64,000 bases of DNA, from assembly GCA_958299035.1 (NCBI GenBank), contig CATQJL010000223.1, positions 79,315,322 through 79,379,321 on the forward strand. The letters are read 5' to 3'. Shown in pieces: positions 20,954 through 32,651 of the stretch. The notes beneath the pieces were generated by a model. It was given only the letters and a program-made list of their open reading frames with translations. It had not been told where the DNA came from and did no database searches. Each line of letters begins with the position of its first letter. The first letter of the stretch is position 1. A program made the translations under genes and the position numbers. This DNA is from Cylicocyclus nassatus. Its lineage: Eukaryota > Nematoda > Chromadorea > Rhabditida > Strongylidae.

Positions 20954-22481
20954 CTGGTCGCGGTGTAGGCCAAGAGCGTCAAGGATGAAACCTAAATCAG
21001 TTATTGAAAGTAATGTACTCAAATACACATTGACCCACTTATTAAGAAATCGACTAATCCTTCCGGGAGGTCCTTAAGATGGTCAAATTTTCCCTTCTTT
21101 CCGCTCTGTCTACAGGCGTACTGTTGAATTTTCGTAGGTGGTTCGCACGCCTAAACGGTGATTACAAGACAACCTTATCATCTTCATCTATTTGTCGCTT
21201 ACATTTAGAAAGAAGTGTCGCATAAAGTCGAGCACCAAAAGGAAATGATCATGGTCATGCGCGCGTTCCCACATCCGATAAGATGTAGCTCGATGCGAAC
21301 TCGTTGAATGAAAGGTGCTGAGGCTCTATAAGCCGTGACAAGGCTCTACAAGCCGTAGTAACAGGAGATAAGCAAAACATGACATCTTGAAGAAAAAACC
21401 TCGGTTTTGATTTCAATGAGCTACTGAAAATCCCTCAAAAGTCAGCATCTGGGGTGAGTACGAACTCGACACTGTCGGCGATGAGCGCCGCACACCCCAC
21501 AAAAATAACTTCACTTACCTGGCGAATGCTGCATGATATGATATAGAAAGTATACTATAATATATGACTCCCTCCATGAGCAAAACAACAGCAGGCGTGG
21601 ACCAGTAGATGTTCACAGCGGACAACAGCACTCAAAACTGCGCTGACCAAATACATCACATTGAAAACTGAAGCACCCTATATAGTCAAGTGCGCTTTCG
21701 AATATATGTACAGATGCTTCTGAACGTCCTCACCTTATACTCCTGAGTTTTCCCATATTTCGCCAGAGGGTCTAGTCGTTCTAGTACCTTCAACATTTCT
21801 CCAAATGCATACAGCAAAAAAATGGTTATTTGTACTTTTATTCTGTTTTCTCACTACTGGATGATTCTTGTTGTAAAAAGCCAGCATACTACAATACAAA
21901 ATTGTAGTTTGCAAAAAGAAAAGGAGTAAGAAATTAGACAGCCAAATTGCGTAAAAAGTATTTTCGTGACAAAGTAGTCTCGCCGCGAAAATAATCATTT
22001 TTTTGCAAAACAAGTCGGGAATCCTGACTCTACCTAACCTTTCCAACCATTGACAATATGCCAAGCAAACACAGAGAAGCCACTGCTTTTGAAAGTGTGG
22101 AAAAGTTGGACTCGGCCATATATTAGGCGTTACCGCTGTAATCACCAGAGGGTACTGGTAATGGCGGAACAGCAGCAATGCATGGTCGGACCCCTTTGCT
22201 AGTTACATTTCCACTATTTTTGTCTCTTTTTTCACAGAATTTGGAAACAGCCAAGTGTGAGCATTCATAACAATAAATTCTTACGGTAGTCTCTGAAGAT
22301 CGCGGCAAAATATTACCTTCCTTCAAACACAATTCACACTATTAAACGGCAATGTTGATAGAGAATGATATAAAAAAAAGTTAAAAAATCACTTGGGGAA
22401 GAAATGATAGCCTCACAAATAAAAAGCTCACCTCATTTTATCGCTATCAAAGGGTGTTTCAAATAAGTTAGCAGCAATATA
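20954..22481. other. el1 interior without assigned exons
   Basis: Probably introns or further exons of the minus-strand gene. One candidate segment at 22332-22123 (minus) reads RIYCYECSHLAVSKFC and has spaced cysteines, but splice borders could not be set. A microsatellite-like TATA stretch lies near 21540-21560. Confidence 0.3.
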
Positions 22482-23159
22482 CAGGGTGTCCCAAAAAAAA
22501 TGTATCGAACGTTTGATCGTCAATATCTCTCTTTCCAAGAAGTCTTTTGCCTTGCTTCAGGTACCGTTTAGTAGAGCTGGCTTCAACTTAGATTTGCATT
22601 TTAGAACGAACCACCCATCTCTCTTATTACTGTAGGATTACGGTAGAAACTTGGAACGTATGGTGTCACTGTGGAAAAAGCTGCCGTTTCAAAAATTTTC
22701 AAAAAGATGTGAAAACTTGTGTAATAGGGTTTTTAGGGACGCTGAGTTCAATACTCAACTATTCACAAGATTGCGAAGCTTTCTAAACGGTGTAACCGCA
22801 TTTTAGGAACATTGAAAAAATGGCCGCTACCTCTTACCTCGCATAACTCTTCAATGAAGCATCATAATAGGTTGGGAACTTTACAATTAGAATCTGCAAC
22901 TTCAATTAGCCTAATGTTAAAGTTTTCAGGCTGTTTTGTTTCCTTTCTGGGGCAAAATGTGGCCTTTCATTGCTTAAAACCTTCTTTGAGGTTTCTACCG
23001 TAATCCTACAGTAATGAAGAAAGATGAGCAATTCGTTTTTAAATGCATATCTAAGTTGAAGCCAGCTCTACAGACTGGTACCTGAAGCACTGGAAAAGAC
23101 TTCTTTAGAAGAAAGATATCAACGATCAAACGTTCGATACATTTTTTTGGGACACCCTG
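22482..23159. mobile_element. Tc-like foldback MITE, 678 bp
   Basis: Ends CAGGGTGTCCCAAAAAAA and TTTTTTTGGGACACCCTG flanked by TA. The arms are complementary for about 175 bp (CGAACGTTTGATCG, TAGAGCTGGCTTCAACTTAG, TACTGTAGGATTACGGTAG). The TA target suggests Tc1/mariner mobilisation. It sits inside el1 between exon groups and so is younger than el1. Confidence 0.8.
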
Positions 23160-23402
23160 TATGTATAGGCACATGCCGTATGTGATGGGAGTATCGGTGA
23201 GAGTGACGCATCCAGGAATGCCATCTCAATAAAGAAACTTTACGAGTAAAAACACACAACACAAACAAAGAACGTCACCTCGATCAAAAACTTTGCCATA
23301 TGATGCATTCTCATGTCGAATTTCATCTCCTTGCTGAATCACCGCAAAATGGTGAGCGAATGTGGGCGAATCTCATGAGATTCGCTGAATATGTAAATTC
23401 AG

Positions 23403-24023
23403 CTAATCTAGAAAAGTTATCCCGAGCATCAGAACAAGCTGGCAACCAATGTAAGCCAGTTCAGCCTAGAACATGGAAGTTTAGTCATGTCAAGAACTTT
23501 ATGGTGTTTATGATTGCTACCTGTCGAGTACCGGTAATAATTTCTTCGTCTTGCTTCAACAAAAATCGCTCGAAAGTTGATGTTGCGTGGAGAGCGTTCA
23601 GCGGGAAATCTTCAGCGTCCAGTGTCTCCAGATCATGGGCAAGAGTAAGCAGGAAGTCAACTAGTAGTGTGCATATCTGAAAGACTGAGACTGTGCAGAA
23701 ATTTTAGAATTTCGATCTTCCGTTACGACAAGGCTCACCTCCTTAGATATCTTCAACAAACACACAGGAATGAAATCGAACTCTAAGAAGGCTATGACGT
23801 CTCGCCATATGTTCAGCTTCTCTTCAAAAAAATCGAAATAGCCGAAATAACAAGTCCATGTGAGTACCCACTAAGTACAACTGCTCGCAAGATCTCGAAA
23901 AAGTTCTCCAAATTTCCTTCGGCTAGCTCTTCGTTATTCACACCATTGAAACACGTAGCAAGGTGGTTGAAGTGTCGATTCCACAAAATCCTGCCTGGCT
24001 TCCTAAACAGCTCAAAAGTCGAG
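23403..24023 (-). CDS. Unknown spliced gene segment in el1
   Basis: Minus-strand exons: 24023-23872 (TFELFRKPGRILWNRHFNHL, then CFNGVNNEELAEGNLENFFE), 23821-23739 (KLNIWRDVIAFLEFDFIPVC, then LLKISKE), 23676-23521 (LLVDFLLTLAHDLETLDAED, then TFERFLLKQDEEIITGTRQ) and perhaps 23465-23403 (ending GITFLD). Acceptors TTTTTCAG, CTTTCAG and TTCTAG and donors GTGAGC and GTAGCA keep one frame; the first donor choice is ambiguous by a few bases. The composition is that of a folded helical protein, not low complexity. No family recognised. It may be the 5' part of the gene whose C-terminal exons lie at 20496-20953, on the same strand about 2.5 kb further on. Confidence 0.45.
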
Positions 24024-24514
24024 CTGAAAAAGGAAAAGCAAAAGATAGTGTGAGAGGTCATAGCGGAACTGGTAGGAATAACGAAGGGTCAAACAACGAA
24101 ACCGTGGCAAGAAAATCTCCCGATAATCAGATAAAAAGTTGGAAGCACATGGTAAGATAACATTTGATTGACTTTCTACACACAAGTAATCTCAAAAATA
24201 TCGAGTTAGAAAGTGTTGGGATCCACTGTTTCAAGCAAAAAGATTGAAAAACAATGGAAAGCAAAGTGCTGAAGCACCCTCCCCCCCGCAATAACAATTG
24301 AAAGAGTAATTCAAATCGAAAGGAAGAGAAGCAAGAAAAGCTAGGAAGAATTGACCTATACGTGCGTTATTTCGAAATCTTCGCCCGTCGCGGCAAAATC
24401 GCACTAAAATCGGGGCGAAACTAAAACGATGACTCGCGCCGGTCCACCGGATTTTGCTGCGAACGCCCATTTTGTGGGCGGATCCCCTGCGCGAGTCAAC
24501 CGCGAGTGTCTGAG

Positions 24515-24790
24515 AAAAATCAAAACCCCGTGTTACGAATTGCTGGTCCTGGAGCGAAGACTTGCATTTTGAAAAGCCGCCAAATGAATGATTTCAAGCC
24601 TCATTGCAGCGTTTTTACCCTGTTTTCAGCAGTTTCTTTTGCTTTTTACATCTGTTTTACGTCAATTTTTCTTCTCTGATCATCTTTAAACAACCTTCAC
24701 TATTTATGACGTCAGATGTTCGAACAACCTTCACTTTTGACGCCCTGTCTCTAGAATATCGAAGGTATGCCCTCACGGCATTTTGGTCGC
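24515..24790 (+). repeat. Duplicated locus P1, part right of the transposon
   Basis: Diverged inverted match to about 40010-40400 (AAACAACCTTCACT twice, ATATCGAAGGTATG). Together with 19060-20009 it forms the pre-insertion locus. Confidence 0.5.
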
Positions 24791-25025
24791 AAGCTTTAGC
24801 GAATTCATGTCGGTTAAGAAGCTCTGCCCTACCCAGTGTCTACCTGCGCAGGCGTCGCCGACCTACGAACAGGCTAAGGCGAGGAATCGAGGAAAACCAT
24901 CAAAAGAATGGGTCGTCTACATTGGAGAACTCAAAGCATATCACACTTCTTCCAAGGCGTCCTTTGCAAGGAAACGCATAAACATGCAAAGTTTACTTGA
25001 TCATATCTTTTTTTATCTAGTTAAC
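24783..25025 (+). CDS. Hypothetical exon
   Basis: An open stretch reading KKLCPTQCLPAQASPTYEQA, RNRGKPSKEWVVYIGELKAY and SFARKRINMQSLLDH. Codon content looks protein-like, but I recognise no family and see no convincing acceptor or start. It ends just before a GCGACCC-type hairpin. It could be an exon remnant of the P1 locus gene. Confidence 0.2.
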
Positions 25026-25135
25026 TAACGACCCTAAGGGTCGCTAGCAAGTGGGTTGGGGCCGATCCGTTGATACATACCTTCGAAAGCCATTGTAAAT
25101 AGGTTTGAACTCATTTCATTTTCTGAACGACTCGC
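25025..25135. mobile_element. GCGACCC-hairpin repeat, third copy
   Basis: ACGACCC-TAA-GGGTCGC hairpin followed by AGCAAGTGGGTTGGGG and a diverged form of the sequence after the hairpin at 16641 (TCATTTCATTTTCT). Part of the same repeat family. Confidence 0.4.
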
Positions 25136-25150
25136 GAGTTGTAAATAATA

Positions 25151-26665
25151 CAGTGCTAGCCATAATTATAAAGACACTCTAGAAACTGTCGTAATTTGCG
25201 TTCTTGTCGACGAATCTGTCTGAAACTTTGCTATTTGGTGCGCATGTTAGCCTGCCACGACCCCTCCAAAACGGCTTCCGATTTTGTTGAGTTTGAATGG
25301 AGAAATTTAGAAAAATTCGAAGAAACCCTACCGAAAGCTGAACAAAATTAGAAGGACACTTGGATTTTTTTCACCCTATCGCATGCCCTGACTTTAAAAA
25401 TTTTTTGTGCAGTTACATACTACAATATGAAAGATTTACAACATATGCAATCGGTCATCCTTCTCAAAAAGAATTGTTCACTGCATTTTTTGCTTTCAAA
25501 AGCACCAAAAGTCAATTAGGTTCAACAAACAGGTGTTTTGAGGAGTTTTCAAGCCTTTATTCATTTCAAATGATAGTCATGGAATCCACTGACCCTTCTG
25601 GGTACATGAGGTGAAGAGCGCTTTCGTAAACTCTGCGGGACGGACAGCCTCCATCCTCAACATAGGCTTGTCACGCTTTTGAACTGCAAAACTCAGTTTG
25701 CAATGTCCGTAAACTGCTGAATTTGATCTACTACATAGCCCACATGGTGATGCAGCTTTCGCAACAAATTTCAGATTTTCCCTAATGATGCGGTAGCGAT
25801 TAAAACCTGAAATATTTTCCACGAAAATTTTCTGTGAGCAATAGTTCAAGATAATCATAAATCTCACTGTTTTCTTTTTTGTTTTATGTTAAGTTCTACC
25901 CAAAAAATGAGATTAGCTAAGATTTTGAATTTCTAAGCGGTCTCCTGTTCTATCTCGTGATCTGACTTAGCTATGATTGTGCAGGGTGCTCCACTTAACA
26001 TTCAGTGGATGACAACCGCGGCTGAACTATTATGCCAACCGAAATTTTTCCTAACTATGCACACAACTTTACTTTTGTACAAACGACGTAGTGGCCACAT
26101 TACAGTATTTTCTGTCGCTTGTAAATTGTGTTTTGTGGTTTGAAAGCGTGACAAACCTATGTTGAGGTTGGGTCTGTCTGTCAATATCAGCGATCACGCG
26201 AAGCTTACGAAAGCGCTTTTTAACTCATTTATCGAAAAGGCTCAGTGAATTCCATAACTATCATCTGATTGTGAGATGAATAGAAGCTTGAAAACTCTTC
26301 AAACCAGCTGTTTGTTGAAGCAAATTGACTTTTGGTGCATTTGAAAGCAAAAAATGCAGTGAACAATTCTTTTGGAGAAGGATGACCGATTACATATGTT
26401 GTAAATGTTTTATAATCTAGTGTGTAAGTACAAAAGATTTTTAAAGTCAGGGCATGCGATAGTGTTAAAAAACCCAGGTGTCTTTATAATTTTGTCCAGC
26501 TTTTGGTAGGGATTTTTCGAATTTAACCAAGTTTTTCCATTTGAACTCATCAAAATCGGAAGCTGTTTTGAGGGGTCATAGTAGGCTAACATGCGCACTA
26601 AACAGCAAAGTTCCAGACAGATTCGTGGACAAGAGCGCAAATTATTATAGATATGGCCAGTACTG
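25151..26665. mobile_element. Tc1-like full-length palindrome, 1.5 kb
   Basis: Ends CAGTGCTAGCCATAATTATA and the inverse of CAGTACTGGCCATATCTATA, flanked by TA. The CAGTGCTGGCC-like start is typical of Tc1 elements. The two halves are complementary over almost their whole length of about 740 bases (AGTCAGGGCATGCGATAG, AGAATTGTTCACTGCATTTT, AGCGCTTTCGTAA), with 80-90% matching by eye. No transposase ORF. Transcripts would form a very long hairpin. Confidence 0.8.
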
Positions 26666-26928
26666 TACCAGGTTGACTAGTAAATAAGTTCGGTTACTCG
26701 CAAATTCGAAATTCCATAACAATTCAGAAGCAGCTATTGCGTAAAGGTTTATTGCGAAGAGGTAGCTTTAGCCTTCTTCTCTTACATATCACGTAGTCAA
26801 AAATTTTTATCGTCGAAAGATGACAGTTATATGCTCTTATATGGTCCGACCTCTGAAAAATCGCTTTTTTGAATTTCTATTCGTTTTTGGCCAGTAGTGA
26901 GTGATGAATTATGTGGCGGTTAAATATA

Positions 26929-27945
26929 TTAGGTCGTTCCGAAAGTAATGTCGCTTTTTTCGAATGAAGGCCACTGTTCGTGGGATCAACATTTTCAAAA
27001 GATCTTAGGAGCATTCGATGCAGCATTATATCTTCTTTTTAATGGTCCTAATTTCACTGCATAATGTTCAATGAGCCCTCGAAAAATTAGCAAAATCTGC
27101 GACTCATGCTTTTTGCCATGGTCAAGTTCGGCTATTTTTCTAAGTTTTTGTACCTAATCTCCGAAAAAGTACAAGTGACAGGTAGAGAGAGCAAACACTA
27201 TAGAACACAAAGTAATGTTTTTCTTTTTCTTGGCTTGCTTCTCAGAGCTTCTACAATCAATTTCTCAATGCCATCAAATTCCATAGTTAGTCAAGTCAAA
27301 CCTCACAGAACAACAACCGGCAAGCGACTCGGGTGTCATTCGATGCAGCTTTTTCTCCACTTTCTAGCGGTTGTTTTTTGTTTCCGATTCATCAATCCGG
27401 GATAAAATCTCATAATTCAACTTTTCGAAGGGAACCCAAGGTGTACCTGAGATTCTCAAAAGTTGCTAAACCGAAGCGGTGAATGCTCGTTTGGTTTAAA
27501 AAATTGTTGCCAAACCATAATCCATCTTTGTAAGTTTCAAAATCCGAAGACTTGCTGGCGTTTGATGCACTTATGTCTGAGACGAGCCTGCTAAAATTCG
27601 GTGGTTCCATCAAAAAATCTGTACAAAAATTATGACGAGCCCTGGAAAGTAGAAAAAAGGTGTGCTGTTTCCTGTAGGGTTTGCTCCATCCATCTATTAC
27701 TTGGACTCCTTCTGAGGTTTGTTATAAAATTTTAGAAAAATGTGAAACTTTACCTTCTCAAAAAGCATGGGTTGCAGATTCTGATAAGTTTTTCAGAGGC
27801 TATTCAATTTTATACGGTAATCATATAACCGCTAGAAAGAGAATGAAATGCTGCATCAAATGCTACCAGAATCTCTTACACATCTTTGTTCCACGAGACG
27901 TGGCATACGTTTGAAAAAAGCGACATTACTTTCGGAACGACTTAA
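26929..27945. mobile_element. Mariner-like element, copy 1
   Basis: Ends TTAGGTCGTTCCGAAAGTAA and its inverse, flanked by TA. Inverted arms of about 250 bp (GTAATGTCGCTTTTTTC, GATGCAGCATT, CATGCTTTTTG). The central 450 bases hold a short minus-strand ORF starting MEPPNFSRLVSDISAS that is homologous to, but broken in, the copy at 54944. No DDD transposase is seen. Confidence 0.8.
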
Positions 27946-28282
27946 TATAAATCCTCTGGCTACATGGCGAACTACAATGGAGATTGTGATCTGCTGTTTG
28001 TGATTGGAACAGCAGATCTGGAAGTCATTTGGAAGTCATTTTATGAGCATTCAAGATCGCTTGAATCTGACCATCTGGTCGTGGGAGTTGTTTGAATTTC
28101 AGAATTTGGTGTGTGACGGCAGTTGTGCATTTTACGCTCAACTTCGATTCGTTTTCGGAGCATTATTCTCCAAAAATCAGGTAAAAAGATGTGACTATCT
28201 AACTTTTTCACATCATTGTCAAAATATAAGGTAGCAAACCATTCAATTCCCCTTGATTTCCAATGGTACCATACATTGTTAG

Positions 28283-28545
28283 CAGTGCCGGATTTGAAAC
28301 TTACCTACATGGGTATAAAAATGTGCAAATGACTTGTTCAATTTTGTAAATAATTCAAATATTTTTTAAATTTTTTAAAAATTCAAATTAGCCTTGTAAA
28401 AAATTTATTTTCGGGGTATTGGGTCCGAAAAAACCTTAAGAAGCACTCCAAAAATTTTTTCGGAGTGCATGACTAACGCCACGCACTTCATTTGAAAAAA
28501 AATTTTTCCGCCCTTCCCCCCGGACGGAAACTGAGACCGCCACTG
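28283..28545. mobile_element. hAT-like MITE, 263 bp
   Basis: Ends CAGTGCCGGATTTG and the inverse of CAGTGGCGGTCTC, with 8-bp flanks ATTGTTAG and ACTGTTAG (7 of 8 match). CAGTG ends plus an 8-bp duplication fit hAT. The interior is AT-rich and non-coding. Confidence 0.55.
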
Positions 28546-28651
28546 ACTGTTAGATAAATCAAATTGTAACTTTGCTGCAAACTTTAAAAACGACCGAACT
28601 TATTTTTCAGCCAAACTGATAGTACAGACAAGATACTACGCTTTGAAAGTA

Positions 28652-29580
28652 TTAAGTTGTCCGAAAATTAATGCCCGTTTTGAATTTTAACCGCAATAAG
28701 TCATGCACTCCTCACTTCTAAATGGGTTACAAAGTACCATTCGATAGAGCAAAGCAAGCTCTATAAGAATGCAATTCTACTTTTGCAACAGCTCTCATCC
28801 ACCTCGAGTTTTAGCCAAATAAAAAGACTCAGCAGCCGGAAAAATCGAAAAAAATCGTAACTCAGTTTATAAAAACCTTACAAAAATTCTACTTGCTCAT
28901 GTGAACACTATTCACATAAAACATCCATATACGCCTTTACCGTATTTTTTCCTCTGTTAGGAATCAAGAAAACGGAAATTTTCGTGCATTTGCCAAAGTG
29001 GTATTGTGCAGTTCCCACATAGGTATTTGTGTACCAAAAGCCTGCAGAAGTACAGACTTAAATTTTTAGCTCTCTACAAGCTTTAGTTCTCGAGAAATAC
29101 CGAATATAGCTTTCCCTAATTAGGTGGCCCAAGCTAAAATTCAAATTTCTCGAGAGCTAAAGCTTATAGAGAGCTGAGAATTTACGTTTGTACTTCTACA
29201 TTCGTAGTATACATCTACTTATGTGGGGATGGCACAGCATCACTTTGGCAAAAGCATGAAAATTTCTGTTCTCTTGATTTCTAACAAAGGAGAAAATACG
29301 GCAACGGCGTACATAGATGTCTTATGTGGATTGTGTTTACGTGAACAAATTAGAATTTTTGTAGGATTTTTAGGAACTGAGTTACAATTTTTCTCATTTT
29401 TTTTAAACAGTTGAATCTTTATAGTTTTTGGCTCGAAACTCGGTGGTGGATTAAAGCTGCTGCTAAATCAAGATAGCCATCTTGTAGTGCTTGCTTTGTT
29501 CTATCGAATGATGTTTTGCAACCCACTTGGAATTGAGTGTGTATGACTTATTGCGGTTGAAAAAAAAACAAACAACCTAA
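28652..29580. mobile_element. Mariner-like full-length palindrome, 929 bp
   Basis: TA-flanked; ends TTAAGTTGTCCGAAAA and the inverse of TTAGGTTGTTTGTTTT. The halves are complementary throughout (CGCAATAAGTCAT, ATTCGATAGA-CAAAGCAAGC, AACTCAGTT, CCAAAGTG). It shares internal motifs with 56822-58701. Non-coding. Confidence 0.8.
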
Positions 29581-29589
29581 TAGAAGCTT

Positions 29590-30112
29590 TCAATACTCGG
29601 AAACTCGGAAAACACCGAATTCCGTCTTTACTATCATCCTCGCAGAAATCCTATTCCCAAAACCTTCCAGTTCCTAGATCTAATCACTGGAAGTCAGCAA
29701 AGATATCATCTCTACTGAAGAACTGCTGCTTTAGATCAAAGCCCAAATTGATTTTATGGACATTGTTATGCCTTGAAAAGCTTGTCCTTTGAAAAAGAAG
29801 CGCAAAACTGTAGTTACAGTGATATTTTCCGCCAGCGGGACCAAGTACGCCCTAATCTTTTCTCCTTTGAGGGCAAAAATAGAGAACTCTTAGGGCCACA
29901 TGCACTAACATCGCCGCGGGGAGGGGATCGCAGCTTAAAAGAAAGCTTCATTTTTCGAAACTCCAGGTACCTGGATTTCACGTTGTGTACCTATCCGTAA
30001 GTATTACTACTACCCTTCACTATGAACATGTTGAGTAGGAGCGAGAAGTTGTACAAACCGCATTTTCCAGCTTTTGTATGATCTCTGATGATTCCCGGCG
30101 CTTTTCTTTAAA
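29590..30112. other. Unassigned stretch
   Basis: No gene or repeat recognised. A short perfect palindrome, CCAGGTACCTGG, lies near 29965. Confidence 0.3.
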
Positions 30113-30384
30113 GTCATTTTTCTTTCTCCGAAGTTAACGAGAACCTTCCAAAGTTGTACTAAACATCTAACACAACAGTGCTAAGCACGTTGCTGATGAG
30201 AACGAATGATGTTTTGAAGTCATGAAATTTTCGATGATCCACAGGTCGAAATTTGGGGTTTACCGAAAAATTCGATTTTTCAAAAACTCATTTGTTCTCA
30301 TCAGCAACATGCTTAGCACTGTTGTGTCAGATATTCAGTACAACTTTGGAAGGTTTTCGTTAACTTCGGAGAAAGAAAAATGAC
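30113..30384. repeat. Foldback, 272 bp
   Basis: Arms of about 95 bp read GTCATTTTTCTTTCTCCGAA, AACCTTCCAAAGTTGTACT and CACAACAGTGCTAAGCA in opposite orientations around an 80-base centre. No clear target duplication was found, so the class is unknown. Confidence 0.75.
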
Positions 30385-30599
30385 TAACACTTTGTCATGC
30401 CAAAACCAAGCATCTTTTTCATTCCTTCCTTCTCCCTCTTGCCCTCCCATCCCATTCACTGCATTGAACAGGTTCCCATCGCTGTTTCCTCCACCATTTT
30501 TTCGTGAAAAATACTTCCACCAAGGGTTCACTGGCCAAGTCATAAATTTCTATAGACTTCATGCTTAAGCTCGACCTGATTTGATGACCACGCTCACAA

Positions 30600-31500
30600 T
30601 TTGAACGGAGCTATTTCAGTATCAGGCCCAAATTTGAAGTGATCCTGCCCAAACACAGCTGGGGGGGGGTACTCGACCTGCTGATGCCGGTTAACTATCA
30701 TTTTCTCGCGGTAGCGCCCTTTTTGTGACTGTGAGTATTTAATAGGGGTCAAAATCACGGGCTTGCTGAAACTGGCTCAAAGGATTCGACATGCTGATCA
30801 CAATATCGTTCTTTCTGCATTATAGGGCCCTTTCATAAAGTTACGCTAGGTTTACGAGGGGAGACAAAATCTTAACTTTGGCTGCAATTCGGTTGAAGGA
30901 TTATTCTCATGCTGATCACAGACACCATACCTTCTTTACGTTTTGAGGACTTTTTGTGGATCTACGATAGATATATGGTTAAGAAATCAAAATCGTACAC
31001 CACCCTGAAAATCATCTGACTTGCTCATTATAATCGTGCTCATTCCGCATGGCAAGCCTTTGGGTGAATTTGTGTGATCTGATTGGCCCGAAAGGAGAAA
31101 AAATGTTTGTCCATACGCTGCAAATTACCGTGAGCCCACAACAGGGCATTAATGCCGCGAGCAATTTTAATCTAATCAGGTTTTCTGAAAACCCTTTAAG
31201 CCGAAGTCTTGAGCAAATCTAGAACTACGATCCATCTACCTACACTCGCCGTGATAAAAAAACGGTGCTATATTGAGAAATCGCATGATATTCATGTTCA
31301 GCGGGCTAAATAACCCCCAGACAGAATCTAGAGCTTATTTTGGTTTCGACCCCATATTTTATACCCCGCCGCAATTCCACGAAAAGGCCCCAGAGTGCAG
31401 AAAGTGTATAATATTTGTAATCAGAAAGTCAGAAATCCCTTACAAGGAAAGGATACTCGGTGACCTTGCCCATTTGGAATGAGCTGTACACAATAAGATG
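30600..31500 (+). repeat. Very diverged ~120-bp tandem array
   Basis: Successive units share an order of motifs: a CATGCTGATCAC-like box (near 30687, 30790, 30914), then a pyrimidine-rich part and GGGCCCTTTCATAAA / GAGGACTTTTTGTGG. The order resembles the internal units of the Helitron-like elements at 48384 and 60069. Identity is low. Confidence 0.35.
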
Positions 31501-32347
31501 CAACTCGAAACGCTGATTCCATATCTGTGTTCGATGTCTGCGGAACGATCTTCTAAAGGAAGTTATGGACTTTTTTCGGAGAAAGTTTGCCTTTTTGGGG
31601 AATTAAAATCACCAAGTTTATTCTCGCTCACCGTTTGAAGCTATTAAAGTGAATTTTGAAACATTTACTGTTGTATTATACCTATCTGAATAATATTCAG
31701 CATCTGAAAACGAAAGAAAATATTCTACTGATGATTTTGACGCTCCGCAATAGCGCAATTTATTTACGAAAAAATAACCATAACTCCATCAGATTATCGT
31801 TTCGCAGCCACGGTCATCAAGTATCCTTCCCTTGTTGAACCAAATTTCTGCCAAAATTGATTTTGACCCCTTACCGTATGAAGCGTGGCCCGTTTATGTG
31901 AAAAAAAAAGGTCTGTAATATTCGTGATCGCAGTAGACCAAGTTCTATCGAAATTCACAACTTTTATTTTGATTTTCGCCCGGATATTGAAATAACGCTG
32001 TTCGAACTCCCCCGCAAGCTTTTCCGTCTTTCCAGAGTTACAGACTTGATTTTTGAGAGTTGCTTGCGCTCATCTCGTAGAGGCACTAGGTCATGGACCT
32101 TTATGGCGCACGCCACATTCCTCCTTGATTTCCTCCCCCCCCCCCCACCCCGCCCACCCAATTAATAGTGGGTAATAACGAATAGTTGAGTGTAATTACT
32201 AGAGCCCAGTGAATATAGAACTGAATGTTGGGATTTGTAATTTTAGTGAAAGTATATAGAGTTCTTGCTGAAGATAATTTGACATTTTAATCGTCTCTTT
32301 CTTCATCAAGCCCATTTTTAGTATATTATCTCCTACCGCATTTTCTT
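31501..32347. other. Unassigned stretch with C-rich tract
   Basis: Contains a C homopolymer and CCCACCC run at about 32137-32156. CAAGTATCCTTCCCTTGT (31818) recurs near the end of the foldback at 49575. No coding signal. Confidence 0.3.
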
Positions 32348-32608
32348 CTATTTGTCATTTATAATGCATGATAATGCGATTACGATGGCGCACTCACAAT
32401 AAACATAACTTATATTTGTCGTGTAACGCCTAAGCGAAAGAAGGGTAATAAAATCCTCTTTGCGTCTGATGTTATCCTGGTTGCGATTCATCCACGCTAC
32501 GTGCTCCTGGAATTCATTTATGATACTTACTCCTCCGATAGTCGTTGTTCTGCAGCAACCCTTTGAGAAACTTTCATAAAATTTGTCATTTAAACTATAT
32601 GCGGCCAT
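32348..32608 (-). CDS. Hypothetical ORF, 86 codons
   Basis: An ATG-started minus-strand ORF reading MAAYSLNDKFYESFSKGCC and INEFQEHVAWMNRNQDNIRR. The polar middle part looks protein-like and could be an exon, since a GT and AG border lie inside or near it, but no domain is recognised and no neighbouring exon was found. A chance ORF cannot be excluded. Confidence 0.2.
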   Translation of the reverse strand: MAAYSLNDKFYESFSKGCCRTTTIGGVSIINEFQEHVAWMNRNQDNIRRKEDFITLLSLRRYTTNISYVYCECAIVIALSCIINDK

Positions 32609-32651
32609 GCGTTTTTCAACAAAATTTTCTCAAATAAACATTACTAGGCCT

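Larger units (their letters stand above)
20010..24514 (-). mobile_element. TIR transposon el1 (CTCAGACA ends), 4.5 kb
   Basis: Ends CTCAGACACTCGCGGTTGAC and its inverse at 24514; both flanks are AA, a 2-bp duplication. The paralogous locus at 40399-40411 (GCATCAAAAATCAG read on the minus strand) is the exact empty site. Subterminal DNA has repeated GGCAAAATCAGGACACCTG-type motifs, including a 10-bp-stem hairpin. Inside are spliced exons on the minus strand (23403-24023 and 20496-20953) and an inserted Tc-like MITE (22482-23159). No DDE transposase was recognised. The superfamily is unknown. Confidence 0.75.

Noticed and set aside
21735..22178. 147-codon minus-strand ORF
   Set aside because: Composition (many hydrophobic and Cys residues from AT-rich DNA) and lack of a homologous frame in el2 suggest chance or intronic sequence.
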